A DNA stretch of 42,611 nt from Frigoribacterium sp. MEB024 (GCF_000878135.1 NZ_JXQZ01000049.1:1-42611); one strand, 5' to 3'. Shown: positions 22,353-31,803, counted from the first letter of the stretch. Notes: a model not told the origin generated them from the sequence alone. Program-made: numbers and translations.

Positions 22353-24135
22353 CCGGATGGACTTCCTTCGTGAGGGCATCTCTTACGGCGGCGTTTGCCT
22401 CGCTGGACTCGGCAACGAGCGAATGGTTGTCATCCACCTTCGTGAGAGGCGTCAGAGTGGCCATGTCTCCAAACCTGAGGTCTTCGGGGCCCAGGTAGTA
22501 CCCCTTGGAATCGAACTCATCCGACCGGTTCGGGTTTCGACCTTCCCAGACACCGCCCGTGCGCTGGGCAGCCTGGAGAAAGTCCCAGTAGCTGTAATCG
22601 GTGTAGGTCGTACCGGGACGCGCCTGCCACTCGGGCGGCATGCCCGCGCCGGCGAGCGAGATGACCTTGTCGTAGGTGGCACCCCGCACCTCGGCCGACG
22701 TGATGTTCGCGAGCCCCCAACTGTGGCCGATCGCGATGTCTCGATGGCCGGGCTTGGTCGAGACCGGGTCGACCGCCAAGCCTCGTTGGAAGTCGTACAA
22801 GGTCTTGCTCGACTTACGAGCGAATTCGGGGTCGTTCGCCTCGGCGAAGGCCCCGACGAACTCGGCGGGGTTCTTTCCGCCCTCCGCCCCTCCAGGAAAG
22901 AACCCGTCCTTGAACACGAACGCGACCGTGGTCTTGCTCGCGTCGCTATCGTGCAGCCACCACGCCATCTGCTGCACGGTTCCAGGCTCCCGATAGAACG
23001 AATCCATGTTCGTCAGCGTCCCCGGCACGTAGGTCAGCACCGTCCTGGTCGATTCGTTCCACTCCCCGATCATCTCGATGATGCGACTCTTCGACGGATC
23101 GAAGAGGTACAGCTGAACCGTCGGCGGCTCTGCCACCGCTCGCCCGAGGTACGCGCGCTCGCGCGCCAAGGCGGCGAGCGTCTCGTCATCGCCGGGGAGG
23201 CCCCTGCGCTTGATCGGCCCCACCATCGCGTCGATCTCGGCCATCCGACGTCTCGCGTTGAACACGTTCGCCGCGACCCGCGCCGACGGCGGCAGGCCGT
23301 CGAGCGCCCCGATGATCGCTGGCGCCCCTCGCACCAGCGCCACTTGCATCGCAGTGAGTCCGTCGGCGTTCCGCGCACCCTGCTGCCCGAGCTCGTCCCA
23401 CCAAGCCCGCACCCGCTCGGGATCGGCCAGGAACGCCTTGTCGACGAGTTCGGGGTGCTGCTCGAGCAGCATCGTCAGCTCGGTGGCCGAGAGCCCTGCC
23501 AGCAACGCCAGCAATTCCTCGGACGACCCCGCGGCCAGGGCCTGCCCGGTGACCTGAGGCAACGCCCCCATCGCCTCGGGGCTCTGCAGCGCGGCGATGC
23601 ACCGGCGATCAGCCGCAGCCCGCTCTTCGACCAAGTCGGCCCACAAGCCCGCCATGACCTCGAGCTCGCGTTGCTCGTCGTCGATGCGACGCTGCAATGT
23701 CGACCGTTCACCCGAGCGGTACTCGGACTCCACGACAATGCCGATCAGGTCGTCCCGCGCCGCGTCCTGCGCCTCACGCATGATCGTCTTCAAGGCGACC
23801 CCCGTCGAGAGGACGTTCTGCTCAGCCATCGCACGCCGCGCCTCCAGGGTCTGCTGAGACCCCTGGATCAACGACACGTCGACCGCGTACGCCTCGAGCG
23901 CCGCCGCGTGGTGCTCGAGGCCCCGAGCCACAGCAGTCACCTCGGCGGACACGTCCGTCATGGACGCGACGAACTGCTCGCCCGAGCGTCCCCGCCAGCA
24001 CTCGGCACCCCAGCTCGCCGCCTCGGCCAACCGGTAGGCCGCCACCTCGAGATCGTCGACCTCGGTCCGCCTCGTCGTCGCGAGCTGCCGGATGCCCTCG
24101 ACCGACCCGACCCCCGGGGCGGCGTCGGCACTCAC
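22342..24135 (-). CDS. WXG-like/alpha-beta hydrolase fusion, probable exported toxin
   Basis: The GTG at 24135 overlaps the preceding stop (GTGA) and gives 597 residues. The first ~100 residues are helical with W-R-G at 47-49, as in WXG100/ESX-type export domains. A long helical middle follows (about 100-330, with Q-R-R-I-D-D-E-Q-R-E-L and E-R-A-A-A-D-R-R). The C-terminal ~270 residues are an alpha/beta hydrolase of DUF1023 character: nucleophile elbow I-G-H-S-W-G (Ser about 472) and a late D-D-N-H (His about 571). No signal peptide is seen. This domain order is typical of polymorphic toxins sent out by a type VII-like system; no secretion gene is in the window. A housekeeping hydrolase role cannot be excluded. 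Confidence 0.82.
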   Translation of the reverse strand: MSADAAPGVGSVEGIRQLATTRRTEVDDLEVAAYRLAEAASWGAECWRGRSGEQFVASMTDVSAEVTAVARGLEHHAAALEAYAVDVSLIQGSQQTLEARRAMAEQNVLSTGVALKTIMREAQDAARDDLIGIVVESEYRSGERSTLQRRIDDEQRELEVMAGLWADLVEERAAADRRCIAALQSPEAMGALPQVTGQALAAGSSEELLALLAGLSATELTMLLEQHPELVDKAFLADPERVRAWWDELGQQGARNADGLTAMQVALVRGAPAIIGALDGLPPSARVAANVFNARRRMAEIDAMVGPIKRRGLPGDDETLAALARERAYLGRAVAEPPTVQLYLFDPSKSRIIEMIGEWNESTRTVLTYVPGTLTNMDSFYREPGTVQQMAWWLHDSDASKTTVAFVFKDGFFPGGAEGGKNPAEFVGAFAEANDPEFARKSSKTLYDFQRGLAVDPVSTKPGHRDIAIGHSWGLANITSAEVRGATYDKVISLAGAGMPPEWQARPGTTYTDYSYWDFLQAAQRTGGVWEGRNPNRSDEFDSKGYYLGPEDLRFGDMATLTPLTKVDDNHSLVAESSEANAAVRDALTKEVHPDVR

Positions 24136-24440
24136 TTGGACCCCACCCCGGCCAGGTCGTCCACCGGCAAGCCGGCGGCGAGCCGCGACTCCACCTGCTC
24201 GAACTCGCGCACGAACGTCGTCGTGAAGTCGCCCACCGCCTGGATCGCCTCGACGGCCAACCCCGCCCGTCTCACCAGCTGCCCCGTCGCCTCGTCGAGA
24301 ACCCCCGCCACGCTCGGCGAACCGACGTCGGACGCCGTCCCGAGCGTCAGCGTCGCCGACACCTCGGCGTCGACGGCCGCCGACGACACCCGCCACGCAA
24401 CCGACGTCAACGTCTTCTCGTCCACCACCAGGTCTGCCAT
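24132..24440 (-). CDS. Small helical protein, probable WXG100-like partner
   Basis: 102 residues from ATG 24440, with GAGGG just upstream; the frame extends 9 residues further. It is mostly helical (V-L-D-E-A-T-G-Q-L-V-R-R-A-G-L-A-V-E-A-I-, then F-T-T-T-F-V-R-E-F-E-Q-V) with no signal peptide, the size and build of ESAT-6-like partners that sit in front of large WXG-type proteins. A canonical W-x-G is not visible, so the family is unsure. Its stop overlaps the start of the hydrolase by 4 nt, so the two are made together. Confidence 0.65.
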   Translation of the reverse strand: MADLVVDEKTLTSVAWRVSSAAVDAEVSATLTLGTASDVGSPSVAGVLDEATGQLVRRAGLAVEAIQAVGDFTTTFVREFEQVESRLAAGLPVDDLAGVGSK

Positions 24441-24506
24441 GCACCCTCGCCCTCCATCATGCGACATTCACATATCGCTGTCGATGGGAGCCACCTTAGC
24501 AATGCA

Positions 24507-24544
24507 GAACGCCCGGTGTGGAAACGATCCACAACCGGGCGTTC
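24507..24544 (-). terminator. Strong hairpin after der
   Basis: GAACGCCCGGTGTGG pairs with CCACAACCGGGCGTTC (one bulged base) around a 7-nt loop, 62 nt after the der stop and before the toxin locus. There is no T-run, so it may be an atypical actinobacterial terminator. It separates the housekeeping block from the accessory locus. Confidence 0.7.
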
Positions 24545-24605
24545 AGTCCACAGGCGAGCCTGCGGGCGGTGCCGATCCGTCGACGGGACAGGCACGGGAG
24601 AAGGG

Positions 24606-26114
24606 CTACGGGCGCTTGCGCTTCTCGCGCACGCGCATGTTCACCGTGATGGGCGTGCCCTCGAAGCCGAAGATCTCGCGCAGGCGCCGCGTGATGAAGC
24701 GGCGGTACTGCGGGTCGAGGAACCCGGTCGTGAAGAGCACGAAGGTCGGCGGGCGGTTCGCGGCCTGGGTGCCGAACAGGATGCGCGGCTGCTTGCCCGA
24801 CCGCAGCGGGTGCGGGTGCTCGGCGACGAGCTCGGCGAGCAGGGCGTTGAACTTGCCGGTCGGGATGCGGGTGTCCCACGACTCGAGGGCGAGCTCGAGG
24901 GCGGGGACGAGCTTCTCGAGGTGACGACCCGTGCGGGCCGAGATGTTCACGCGAGGGGCCCACGACACGTGGTCGAGGTCCTGCTCGATCTCGCGCTCGA
25001 GGTAGCGGCGACGGTCGTCGTCCAAGAGGTCCCACTTGTTGAACGCGAGGACGAGCGCACGGCCCGACTCGAGCACCAGGTCGATGATGCGCAGGTCCTG
25101 CGTCGAGATCTGCTCGGTGACGTCGATCACGACGACGGCGACCTCGGCCTTCTCGAGCGCTGCCGAGGTACGCAGCGACGCGTAGAAGTCCGCGCCCTGC
25201 TGCAGGTGGACACGCTTGCGGATGCCGGCGGTGTCGACGAAGGTCCACACGCGACCGGCGATCTCGACCTGCTCGTCGACGGGGTCGCGAGTCGTGCCCG
25301 CGAGCTCGTTGACGACGACGCGCTCTTCGCCCGCGGCCTTGTTCAGCAGCGAGCTCTTGCCGACGTTCGGTCGACCGAGGATCGCGACGCGACGCGGGCC
25401 GCCGATCTCTTGCTTGGCCACGGTCGAGACCGCGGGCAGCTTGGTCATGCAGAGGTCGAGCAGGTCGGCGACGTTGCGGCCGTGCAGAGCCGACGCGGGG
25501 AACGGCTCGCCGAGCCCCAGCGACCACAGCGATGCGGCCTCGAGGTCTTTGCGGGCGTCGTCGCTCTTGTTGGCGACGAGGATGACGGGCTTGTGCGAGG
25601 CCCGCAGCATGCGCACGACGGCCTCGTCGGTGGCCGTCGCCCCGACGTTGACGTCGACGACAAACAGCACGGCGTCGGCCAGGTCGACCGCGATCTCGGC
25701 CTGCATCGCGACCGAGCGGTCGATGCCGATCGCGTCGGGTTCCCACCCGCCGGTGTCGACGAGGGTGAAGCGGCGTCCGCCCCACTCGGCCTTGTACGAG
25801 ACGCGGTCGCGCGTGACACCGGGCTTGTCCTCGACGACGGCCTCGCGCCTCCCGAGGATGCGGTTGACCATGGCGCTCTTGCCGACGTTCGGTCGGCCGA
25901 CGATCGCCAGCACCGGCAGGGCCGGGGCGTAGGTGAGTGCGTCGGGGTCCCAGTCGGCCCCCTCGAGGACGTCGATGTCGCCCTCGTCGAGGTCGTAGTC
26001 GGTCAGGCCGGCGCGAAGGGCTCGGGCGCGCTGGTCGGCGTCCTCGTCGGGCATCGTCTGGATGCGGTCGACCATCTGCTCGTCGAGCTCGGGGTACTTG
26101 TCGTCGTCTGCCAT
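24606..26114 (-). CDS. der: Ribosome biogenesis GTPase Der (EngA)
   Basis: 502 residues with two G domains in tandem. The first has G-R-P-N-V-G-K-S-A (about 73-81), D-T-G-G and N-K-S-D; the second has G-R-P-N-V-G-K-S-S (about 247-255), D-T-A-G and N-K-W-D. A KH-like C-terminal domain ends in R-E-K-R-K-R-P. Der helps assemble the 50S subunit. A ~65-residue acidic N-terminal extension ([13 protein letters not shown]) precedes the first G domain, as in other actinobacteria. ATG 26114 lies 10 nt after the cmk stop, so it is co-transcribed with cmk. Confidence 0.97.
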   Translation of the reverse strand: MADDDKYPELDEQMVDRIQTMPDEDADQRARALRAGLTDYDLDEGDIDVLEGADWDPDALTYAPALPVLAIVGRPNVGKSAMVNRILGRREAVVEDKPGVTRDRVSYKAEWGGRRFTLVDTGGWEPDAIGIDRSVAMQAEIAVDLADAVLFVVDVNVGATATDEAVVRMLRASHKPVILVANKSDDARKDLEAASLWSLGLGEPFPASALHGRNVADLLDLCMTKLPAVSTVAKQEIGGPRRVAILGRPNVGKSSLLNKAAGEERVVVNELAGTTRDPVDEQVEIAGRVWTFVDTAGIRKRVHLQQGADFYASLRTSAALEKAEVAVVVIDVTEQISTQDLRIIDLVLESGRALVLAFNKWDLLDDDRRRYLEREIEQDLDHVSWAPRVNISARTGRHLEKLVPALELALESWDTRIPTGKFNALLAELVAEHPHPLRSGKQPRILFGTQAANRPPTFVLFTTGFLDPQYRRFITRRLREIFGFEGTPITVNMRVREKRKRP

Positions 26115-26124
26115 GGGGACTTCC

Positions 26125-26940
26125 TTAAGAAATGGGGGTGCTCGCTCGCACGAGCTCGACCACGGCCTGCACGGTCTGGTCGAAGTCGAGTTGGGTGGAG
26201 TCGACGGTGGAGACGCCGGGTGCGGCGGTCATGAAGTCGACGACCTTGCTGTCGAGCCGGTCGCGGGTCGAGAGCTGCCGAGCTGTCTCTTCGGCACTCT
26301 GCCCGGTCACCTCGGCCGAACGCCTGGCCATTCTAGCGGCTTCGCTCGCGGTCAACAGGATTCTGACCTGGGCATCCGGTGCGACGACGGTCGTGATGTC
26401 GCGGCCCTCGGTGACGATGCCCGGCTTGTCGGTCGACGCGATGATGCGGCGGAAGAGGTCGACCATGAACCGGCGGACCTCGGGCAGCTTGGCCACGTGG
26501 CTGACGGCGGTCGTCACGCGCGGGGTGCGGATCTCGTCCGTCACGTCGCGACCGCCGATCGTCACCGAGGAGGCGCGGGCCGTATCGATCCCGATCGCGT
26601 AGTGGAACGTCGGCAGCGCCGCGATGATCGCGTCCGCGTCGTCGAGGTCGACGCCGCCGTCGAGGGCGTGCAGGGCGAAGGCTCGGTAGGCCGCCCCCGT
26701 GTCCTGGTAGTCGAAGCCGAGAGAAGCGGCGGAGGCGCGGCTGACGCTGGACTTGCCGCTCCCGGCCGGTCCGTCGACGGCCACCACGACGTGGCGGTGC
26801 ACGGCCGCGGCGGTCTCGGCCCGCAACTCTTCGACGTGGGCCTCGCCGGCGGGACCTCCGACGCCGTGCTCACCCGGCGAGCGCTCGGGGTCGACGTCGG
26901 ACGAACCGACGGGGCTCGTGCCGCCCAGGTCGGCGCTCAC
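26125..26940 (-). CDS. cmk: Cytidylate kinase
   Basis: 271 residues from GTG 26940, which overlaps the tyrA stop (GTGA); the frame is open 8 codons further up. It phosphorylates CMP and dCMP. The P-loop is [10 protein letters not shown], followed by D-T-G-A-A-Y-R-A, then E-G-R-D-I-T-T-V-V and the LID-type R-M-A-R-R-S-A-E. A ~50-residue N-terminal extension before the P-loop is longer than in E. coli and probably disordered. Two codon runs (R-A-S-A-A near the P-loop and R-A-S-S in the middle) fall on copies of the repeated DNA motif or a near match. Confidence 0.95.
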   Translation of the reverse strand: MSADLGGTSPVGSSDVDPERSPGEHGVGGPAGEAHVEELRAETAAAVHRHVVVAVDGPAGSGKSSVSRASAASLGFDYQDTGAAYRAFALHALDGGVDLDDADAIIAALPTFHYAIGIDTARASSVTIGGRDVTDEIRTPRVTTAVSHVAKLPEVRRFMVDLFRRIIASTDKPGIVTEGRDITTVVAPDAQVRILLTASEAARMARRSAEVTGQSAEETARQLSTRDRLDSKVVDFMTAAPGVSTVDSTQLDFDQTVQAVVELVRASTPIS

Positions 26941-28133
26941 GCGAACGCCCCCACGACGGTCCAACCCCGGGTCTCGAGTTCGGTGACGAGTCGGTCTTCT
27001 TGTTCGGGCACGATCGATACCTCCGCGAGTCCTACCTGCGCGCCCGGCGAGTGCTCGAGCCGCAGGTCTTCCAGGTTGACGCCGATCTCACCGATCTCGG
27101 TGAGCAGGCGGGCCAGTTGCCCGGGAGTGTCGTCGACCATGACGATCACCGAGCTGAACTGGGTCTGTTGCCCGTGCTTGCCGGGCAGACGGGCGACGCC
27201 GACGTTGCCGGCGCCGATGCTCTCGGCGACGGCGCGGCGACTGCCCGGCGCGTCGGGTGCTTCGAGCGCGTGCACGACGCGGTCGAGGTCGGCGCGCAGG
27301 TCGCGCAGCACGACGGCGACGCGGGAGGCGTTCGCCCCCAGGATCTGCGTCCAGAGCGCCGGGTCGCTGCTGGCGACCCGCGTGACGTCCCGGACGCCCT
27401 GACCGGCGAGGCCGAGCGAGGCGTCGGGTGCGTCGCGCAGACGGGTCGCCATGAGGGAGGCGACGACCTGCGGCGCGTGGCTGACGAGGGCGACGCCGGC
27501 GTCGTGTTCTTCCGGCGACATCTCGATCGGGGTCGCTCCGAGGTCGAGCGCCAGGTCTTCGACGGCGGCCGCCCGACGGTACGTGATGTCGTCGTGCCCC
27601 GCGATGACCCACGGGCGGCCGACGAAGAGGTCGGCGCGAGCCGAGACGGCTCCCCCGCGTTCGCGGCCGGCCATGGGATGCGAACCGATGTACCTCGACA
27701 CGTCGGCGCCGCGCGCACGCAACTCGGCGAGCGGGGCGACCTTGACCGATGCGACGTCGGTCACGAGCGCCTCGGGCCAGGCGTCGAGTTCGCGCGCGAC
27801 GATGCCGCTGGTGACGTCGGGCGGCACGGCGACGACCACGAGCCCGGGGGCGTCGCCGTCGGCCGGTGGCCGCCCGGCGCCGTAGTCGACGGCGAGGCTG
27901 CGCGCGGCCGGCGACACGTCGTCGAGGATCACGTCGACCCCGTGCTGACGCAGTCGCAGACCGATGCTGGCACCGAGCAGACCCGAGCCGACGATGCGAA
28001 CCTGGCCCGCGAGCCGCCGACTGCCGGACGTCAGCGCGTCAGCAGTCAGGGCGTCGACCGTCGGCACGCCGCCGATCGCCGCGTCGAGCGTGGTGGAGTC
28101 GTCAGCCGAGGAGGCGCGGTGCGCGTCGGTCAC
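26937..28133 (-). CDS. tyrA: Prephenate dehydrogenase with ACT domain
   Basis: 398 residues. The dinucleotide-binding turn G-S-G-L-L-G-A-S-I-G (about 49-58) is followed by the family motif G-S-H-P-M-A-G with R-E-R-G-G (about 150-161). V-S-H-A-P-Q-V-V-A supplies the helix around the substrate. The C-terminal ~75 residues form an ACT domain (V-I-V-M-V-D-D-T-P-G-Q-L-A-R-L) that usually senses tyrosine. It converts prephenate to 4-hydroxyphenylpyruvate for tyrosine synthesis. The GTG start overlaps the pseudouridine synthase stop by 4 nt. The first residues M-T-D-A-H-R-A-S-S come from a copy of the repeated motif. Confidence 0.93.
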   Translation of the reverse strand: MTDAHRASSADDSTTLDAAIGGVPTVDALTADALTSGSRRLAGQVRIVGSGLLGASIGLRLRQHGVDVILDDVSPAARSLAVDYGAGRPPADGDAPGLVVVAVPPDVTSGIVARELDAWPEALVTDVASVKVAPLAELRARGADVSRYIGSHPMAGRERGGAVSARADLFVGRPWVIAGHDDITYRRAAAVEDLALDLGATPIEMSPEEHDAGVALVSHAPQVVASLMATRLRDAPDASLGLAGQGVRDVTRVASSDPALWTQILGANASRVAVVLRDLRADLDRVVHALEAPDAPGSRRAVAESIGAGNVGVARLPGKHGQQTQFSSVIVMVDDTPGQLARLLTEIGEIGVNLEDLRLEHSPGAQVGLAEVSIVPEQEDRLVTELETRGWTVVGAFA

Positions 28134-30331
28134 GACCGCCCGCCCCCTCGAGGACCACGTCCCCCGGCGTCGGGTCTGCCACGGTACGGGCGGTCGCCGC
28201 CGCGGTCGTCACGGCCGCCACGGTCGTCACGGCCACCGCGGTCGTCACGCGGGCCACGGGCGGGTCCGCCTCGCGAACCGCCGCGGTCGTCGCGTTGCTC
28301 ACGGCCCTGGTAGCCGCCGCTGCGCGATCCGTCGCGCCCGGCGCGATCGTCGCGACCCTGGTAGCCGTCGCCACGCGAGCCACCTCGGTCATCGCGACCC
28401 TGGTAACCACCGCGGGAGTCTCCACGATCCGCACGGTCGTCACGGCCCTGGTAGCCGCCCCTCGCCGCACCACGGTCGTCACGGCCCTGGTACCCACCGC
28501 GCGAACCACCGCGGTCGTCACGACCGGCCCGGTCGTCACGTCCACCCCGGTCGTCACGGCCCTGGTACCCGCCCCGCGAACCACCACGGTCGTCGCGCGA
28601 GTCGCGCCCACCCGTGTAGCCACCGGCACCGGCACGACGGTCGTCACGCCCGCCACGGTCGTCTTCGCCGCGCTCCGCTGCGCCGCGGTCGACCCAGCCT
28701 CGGTTGGTCGCCTTGCCGCCGGCACGGATGCCCGAGGGGCGTCCGGTGCGCGGATCGCGGTTGGCGTCGCGGTTCGGGTAACCCGCCGCGCGCTCTTCAC
28801 CGGGGCTCAGCGGACGGTCTCCGCCACCTCGCGGCGAACGGTCGTCGCGCGAGACGAACCCGCCCCGCGAGCCGCGATCGTCGCGTGACACGAACCCACC
28901 GCGATCGTCACGACCTCGGCCGTCGTCGTTCCGGCCCTGGTATCCCGGGCGTGCTCCACCGCGGTCGTCACGACCCTGGTAGCCGCCACGGGCCGGACGG
29001 TCATCGCGTCCGCGGCCGTCGTCGTTCCGGCCCTGGTAGCCACCACGAGACTCACCGCGACCGTCGTCGTTGCGGCCCTGGTAGCCACCACGAGATCCAC
29101 CGCGGTCGTCACGTCCCTGGTACCCGCCGCGGGCGGGACGCTCGTCGCTGCCGTGGTAACCGGTTCGAGCCGGTCGCCCCTCGCGTCCACGACCGTCGTC
29201 GTTGGTGCCCTGGTAGCCGCGCACGGGACGCTCGTCGCCCGAGCGACCGTCGTGCCGGTTGCCCTGGTAACCACCCCGGGTGGGACTCTCGTCGCGTTGC
29301 CCGCGGCGCGCCTCCTGCTCTCGGCGGACCTGTGCCCGGCGCGAGGTCGACTCGGCCTGGTCACGGGCCGCGGCACGGCGACGCTCGGCACGGGCGTCGG
29401 TGGCGGGGTCGTACTCTTCGTCGTCCTCGTCGTAGTAGTCCTTCTCGACCTCGTCGTCGGCGAGGGCCAGCTCGACCACGTCGGCCTCGTCGACGGGGGC
29501 GTCGGGGCTCTCTGTGATCGGGGCGGCGTCGACCGTCGAGTCCGCCGTGGCGTCACGCGAGATGGTCAGGATGGCCCCGAGCTCGACCTTGGTCAGCGAG
29601 CGCATGTGGCCGACCTTGAGCGTGCCGAGGTGCAGCGGGCCGAACGAGCGTCGGACGAGGTCGATGACCGGGTGGCCGACGGCCTCGAGCATGCGACGGA
29701 CGATGCGGTTGCGCCCCGAGTGCAGCGTGATCTCGATCAGCGACGAGTCGGACGAGCGCGAGAGACCCGCGCCACCGGCGACGAGCGTCGCCTTGTCGGC
29801 CGCGATCGGGCCGTCGTCGAGCTCGACGCCGGTCATGAGCTCGTTCAGCACCGAGGTCGTGACGACGCCCTTGACCTTGGCGATGTAGGTCTTGGTCACG
29901 CCGAACGACGGGTGCGCGAGCACGTGTGCGAGCTCGCCGTCGTTGGTCAGGACGAGCAGGCCGCTCGTCTCGACGTCGAGGCGGCCGACGTTGAAGAGCC
30001 GCTCTTCGTACTGCTCGGTGAACTGGCGCAGGTCGGGGCGACCGTTCTCGTCGCTCAGGGTGCTGACGATGCCGACCGGCTTGTTGAGCATGACGTAGCG
30101 ACGCGTGGCATCGAGCTGCACCGCGCTGCCGTCGACGACGATCTTGTCTTTCGCCGGGTCGATGCGGCGGCCGGGCTCGGTGACGACCTTGCCGTTCACC
30201 GTCACGCGACCGGCGGCGATCATGTCTTCGCTGACGCGGCGCGAGGCCACGCCCGCGGCCGCCATGACCTTCTGCAGGCGTTCGCCCGAGGCCAGCTCGG
30301 AATCGTCGGAGGAGAACTGACTACGCGACAT
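28130..30331 (-). CDS. rluB: 23S rRNA pseudouridine synthase (RluB/RsuA family) with giant R/G/D-rich tail
   Basis: 733 residues from ATG 30331, which overlaps the scpB stop. The first ~270 residues are a complete enzyme. An S4 domain (E-R-L-Q-K-V-M-A-A-A-G-V-A-S-R-R) is followed by the catalytic motif V-G-R-L-D-V-E-T-S-G-L-L-V-L-T-N-D-G with Asp, then S-G-R-N-R-I-V-R-R-M. An acidic linker follows (E-K-D-Y-Y-D-E-D-D-E-E-Y-D). The last ~400 residues are low complexity, with 13 G-Y-Q-G repeats separated by R-D-D-R-G-G-S-R-G type spacers. RluB-like enzymes often have short basic tails; this one is larger than the enzyme. The tail is probably disordered and RNA-binding. The GC-rich repeats create long false open frames on the other strand. 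Confidence 0.93.
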   Translation of the reverse strand: MSRSQFSSDDSELASGERLQKVMAAAGVASRRVSEDMIAAGRVTVNGKVVTEPGRRIDPAKDKIVVDGSAVQLDATRRYVMLNKPVGIVSTLSDENGRPDLRQFTEQYEERLFNVGRLDVETSGLLVLTNDGELAHVLAHPSFGVTKTYIAKVKGVVTTSVLNELMTGVELDDGPIAADKATLVAGGAGLSRSSDSSLIEITLHSGRNRIVRRMLEAVGHPVIDLVRRSFGPLHLGTLKVGHMRSLTKVELGAILTISRDATADSTVDAAPITESPDAPVDEADVVELALADDEVEKDYYDEDDEEYDPATDARAERRRAAARDQAESTSRRAQVRREQEARRGQRDESPTRGGYQGNRHDGRSGDERPVRGYQGTNDDGRGREGRPARTGYHGSDERPARGGYQGRDDRGGSRGGYQGRNDDGRGESRGGYQGRNDDGRGRDDRPARGGYQGRDDRGGARPGYQGRNDDGRGRDDRGGFVSRDDRGSRGGFVSRDDRSPRGGGDRPLSPGEERAAGYPNRDANRDPRTGRPSGIRAGGKATNRGWVDRGAAERGEDDRGGRDDRRAGAGGYTGGRDSRDDRGGSRGGYQGRDDRGGRDDRAGRDDRGGSRGGYQGRDDRGAARGGYQGRDDRADRGDSRGGYQGRDDRGGSRGDGYQGRDDRAGRDGSRSGGYQGREQRDDRGGSRGGPARGPRDDRGGRDDRGGRDDRGGDRPYRGRPDAGGRGPRGGGRS
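28150..29280 (-). repeat. Degenerate coding repeats, GYQGR(D/N)D units
   Basis: About 15 imperfect units encode (G)GYQG(R/N) with RDDRGG-type spacers; two are changed to GYHG and GYTG, and two FVSRDDRG units are related. Unit spacing varies, so the array grew by uneven duplication. The DNA repeat is imperfect, with CCCTGGTA as a frequent forward-strand core. Confidence 0.9.
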
Positions 30332-30959
30332 CGTCGAACCCCCCCTGGCCGTCCGAGAGCAGGGGCGAGATGAGCGGGAGCTCATCGAGCGAGTTGATGC
30401 CGAGATGGGTCAAGAGGAGGCCTGTCGTTTCGTAGTTGATGGCGCCTGTCTCGGGGTCGGTGGACGACTCCGTGATCAGGCCGCGACCCAACAGCGTACG
30501 GACGACCGAGTCGACGTTGACCGCCCGGATCTGGGCGATGCTGCTGCGGGTGATGGGTTGCTTGTAGGCGATGACCGCCAGCGTCTCGAGAGCCGCTGAG
30601 GACAGTTTCGTCGGGTTCTGCGTCAGCACGAAATCGCGGACGACCGGATCGTGCTCGTCACGGACGTAGAATCGCCATCCGCCGCCGACCTCTCGCAGCT
30701 CGAAACCCCGTCGGACCGTGCCGTCAACCCCGTCGAAATCGGCCACGAGCGCCGTGATCGCCGGCCGCACCGCGGCGACGGGGGCGCCGACGGCGGTCGC
30801 CAGGTCGACGAGCGACTGCGGCTCGTCGGCGACCATCAGCAGCGCCTCGAGCTGGCGCGCGATCACGGTGGACGGGTCGGCCTCGCGAGTCCGGGCTCCC
30901 TCGGACCGGGCCCCGGGCGTCCCGACGGACGAGGAGGCGCCGGTCGCGTCAGCCCTCAT
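30321..30959 (-). CDS. scpB: Segregation and condensation protein B
   Basis: 212 residues from ATG 30959, which overlaps the scpA stop. Two winged-helix domains: I-A-R-Q-L-E-A-L-L-M-V-A-D-E-P near 34-48, then T-K-L-S-S-A-A-L-E-T-L-A-V-I-A-Y-K-Q-P-I-T-R near 118-139, the ScpB signature, followed by R-G-L-I-T-E. It binds the kleisin ScpA in the SMC condensin complex, which organises and separates chromosomes. The first 30 residues are probably disordered and include a motif-derived G-A-S-S-S. Confidence 0.95.
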   Translation of the reverse strand: MRADATGASSSVGTPGARSEGARTREADPSTVIARQLEALLMVADEPQSLVDLATAVGAPVAAVRPAITALVADFDGVDGTVRRGFELREVGGGWRFYVRDEHDPVVRDFVLTQNPTKLSSAALETLAVIAYKQPITRSSIAQIRAVNVDSVVRTLLGRGLITESSTDPETGAINYETTGLLLTHLGINSLDELPLISPLLSDGQGGFDDVA

Positions 30960-31803
30960 AGTCGGCCCCCAGCGCCGCCAGGTTCTCTTCGGTCCAGGTC
31001 TCGGCCACCCAGCGGACGCTGAGCTCGCCGAGCGGCTCGACCTGCTCGAACGAGATGGACGCATGACGGTACAGCTCGAGCAGGGCCAGGAACCGGGCGA
31101 CGACGACGCCCTTCTCGTCCACGCCGGCGACGAGCTCGCGGAAGGTGAGGACCGCACCGCGACGCAGCAACGACACGACGATCGCTGCCTGCTCGCGGAT
31201 GCTCACCAAGGGGGCGTGAAGGTGGTCGAGGCCGACCGTGGGGATCTCGCGGGGAGTCAGCGCCAGGGCGGCGAGGGCGGCGAAGTCGTCCGGCGAGAGC
31301 GTCCAGACGAGCTCGGGGGTCGTGACGCGGTACTTCTGTTCGAGTCGCACCGAACGGGCGTGCCGGGCCGCCTCGGCGGCTCCGTGCTGCGCGAACCACT
31401 CGGCGGCCTGCTTGAAGGCCCGGTACTGCAGCAGCCGGGCGAAGAGCAGGTCGCGCGCCTCGAGCAGGGCGACGTCCTCGGCATCGACGAGTTCGCCCTG
31501 CGGCAGCAGCCCCGCCACCTTGAGGTCGAGCAGCGTGGCCGCGACGACGATGAACTCGCTGGCCTGGTCGAGGTTCTCGTCGGTGTCGATGCGGCGGAGG
31601 AACGAGAGGAACTCGTCGGTCACGGCACTGAGGGCGACCTCGGTGATGTCCATCTCGCGCTTGGTGATCAACGAGAGCAGCAGGTCGAACGGCCCGCTGA
31701 AGTTCTCGAGCCGCACGTCGAACCCGGGCGAGACCTCGTGACCCGTGAGGGCGGTCTCGTCGGTGCCGACCTCGGCGGTCGCCGACTCAGGCCGCGGCAC
31801 CAC
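30949..31803 (-). CDS. scpA: Segregation and condensation protein A (kleisin)
   Basis: 284 residues. After a short acidic start come F-D-V-R-L-E-N-F-S-G-P-F-D-L-L-L-S-L-I-T (about 28-47) and K-R-E-M-D-I-T-E-V-A-L, the N-terminal kleisin signature that binds the SMC neck. A middle ScpB-binding stretch follows, then a C-terminal winged helix (V-V-A-R-F-L-A-L-L-E-L-Y-R-H). Start GTG 31803 or GTG 31800; it overlaps the parA end by about 17 nt. Part of the block parA-scpA-scpB-rluB, an order common in actinobacteria. Confidence 0.95.
   Translation of the reverse strand: MVPRPESATAEVGTDETALTGHEVSPGFDVRLENFSGPFDLLLSLITKREMDITEVALSAVTDEFLSFLRRIDTDENLDQASEFIVVAATLLDLKVAGLLPQGELVDAEDVALLEARDLLFARLLQYRAFKQAAEWFAQHGAAEAARHARSVRLEQKYRVTTPELVWTLSPDDFAALAALALTPREIPTVGLDHLHAPLVSIREQAAIVVSLLRRGAVLTFRELVAGVDEKGVVVARFLALLELYRHASISFEQVEPLGELSVRWVAETWTEENLAALGADYEG

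Noticed and set aside
28150-29280. Regularly spaced repeats that could suggest a CRISPR array
   Set aside because: Repeats are imperfect, unevenly spaced and in frame within a coding tail; there are no unique spacers and no cas genes.
27964-29517. Long forward-strand frames (up to ~517 aa) rich in His/Arg/Gly
   Set aside because: They are the complement of the repeated R/G/D tail of the pseudouridine synthase, whose core domain is unmistakable on the other strand.
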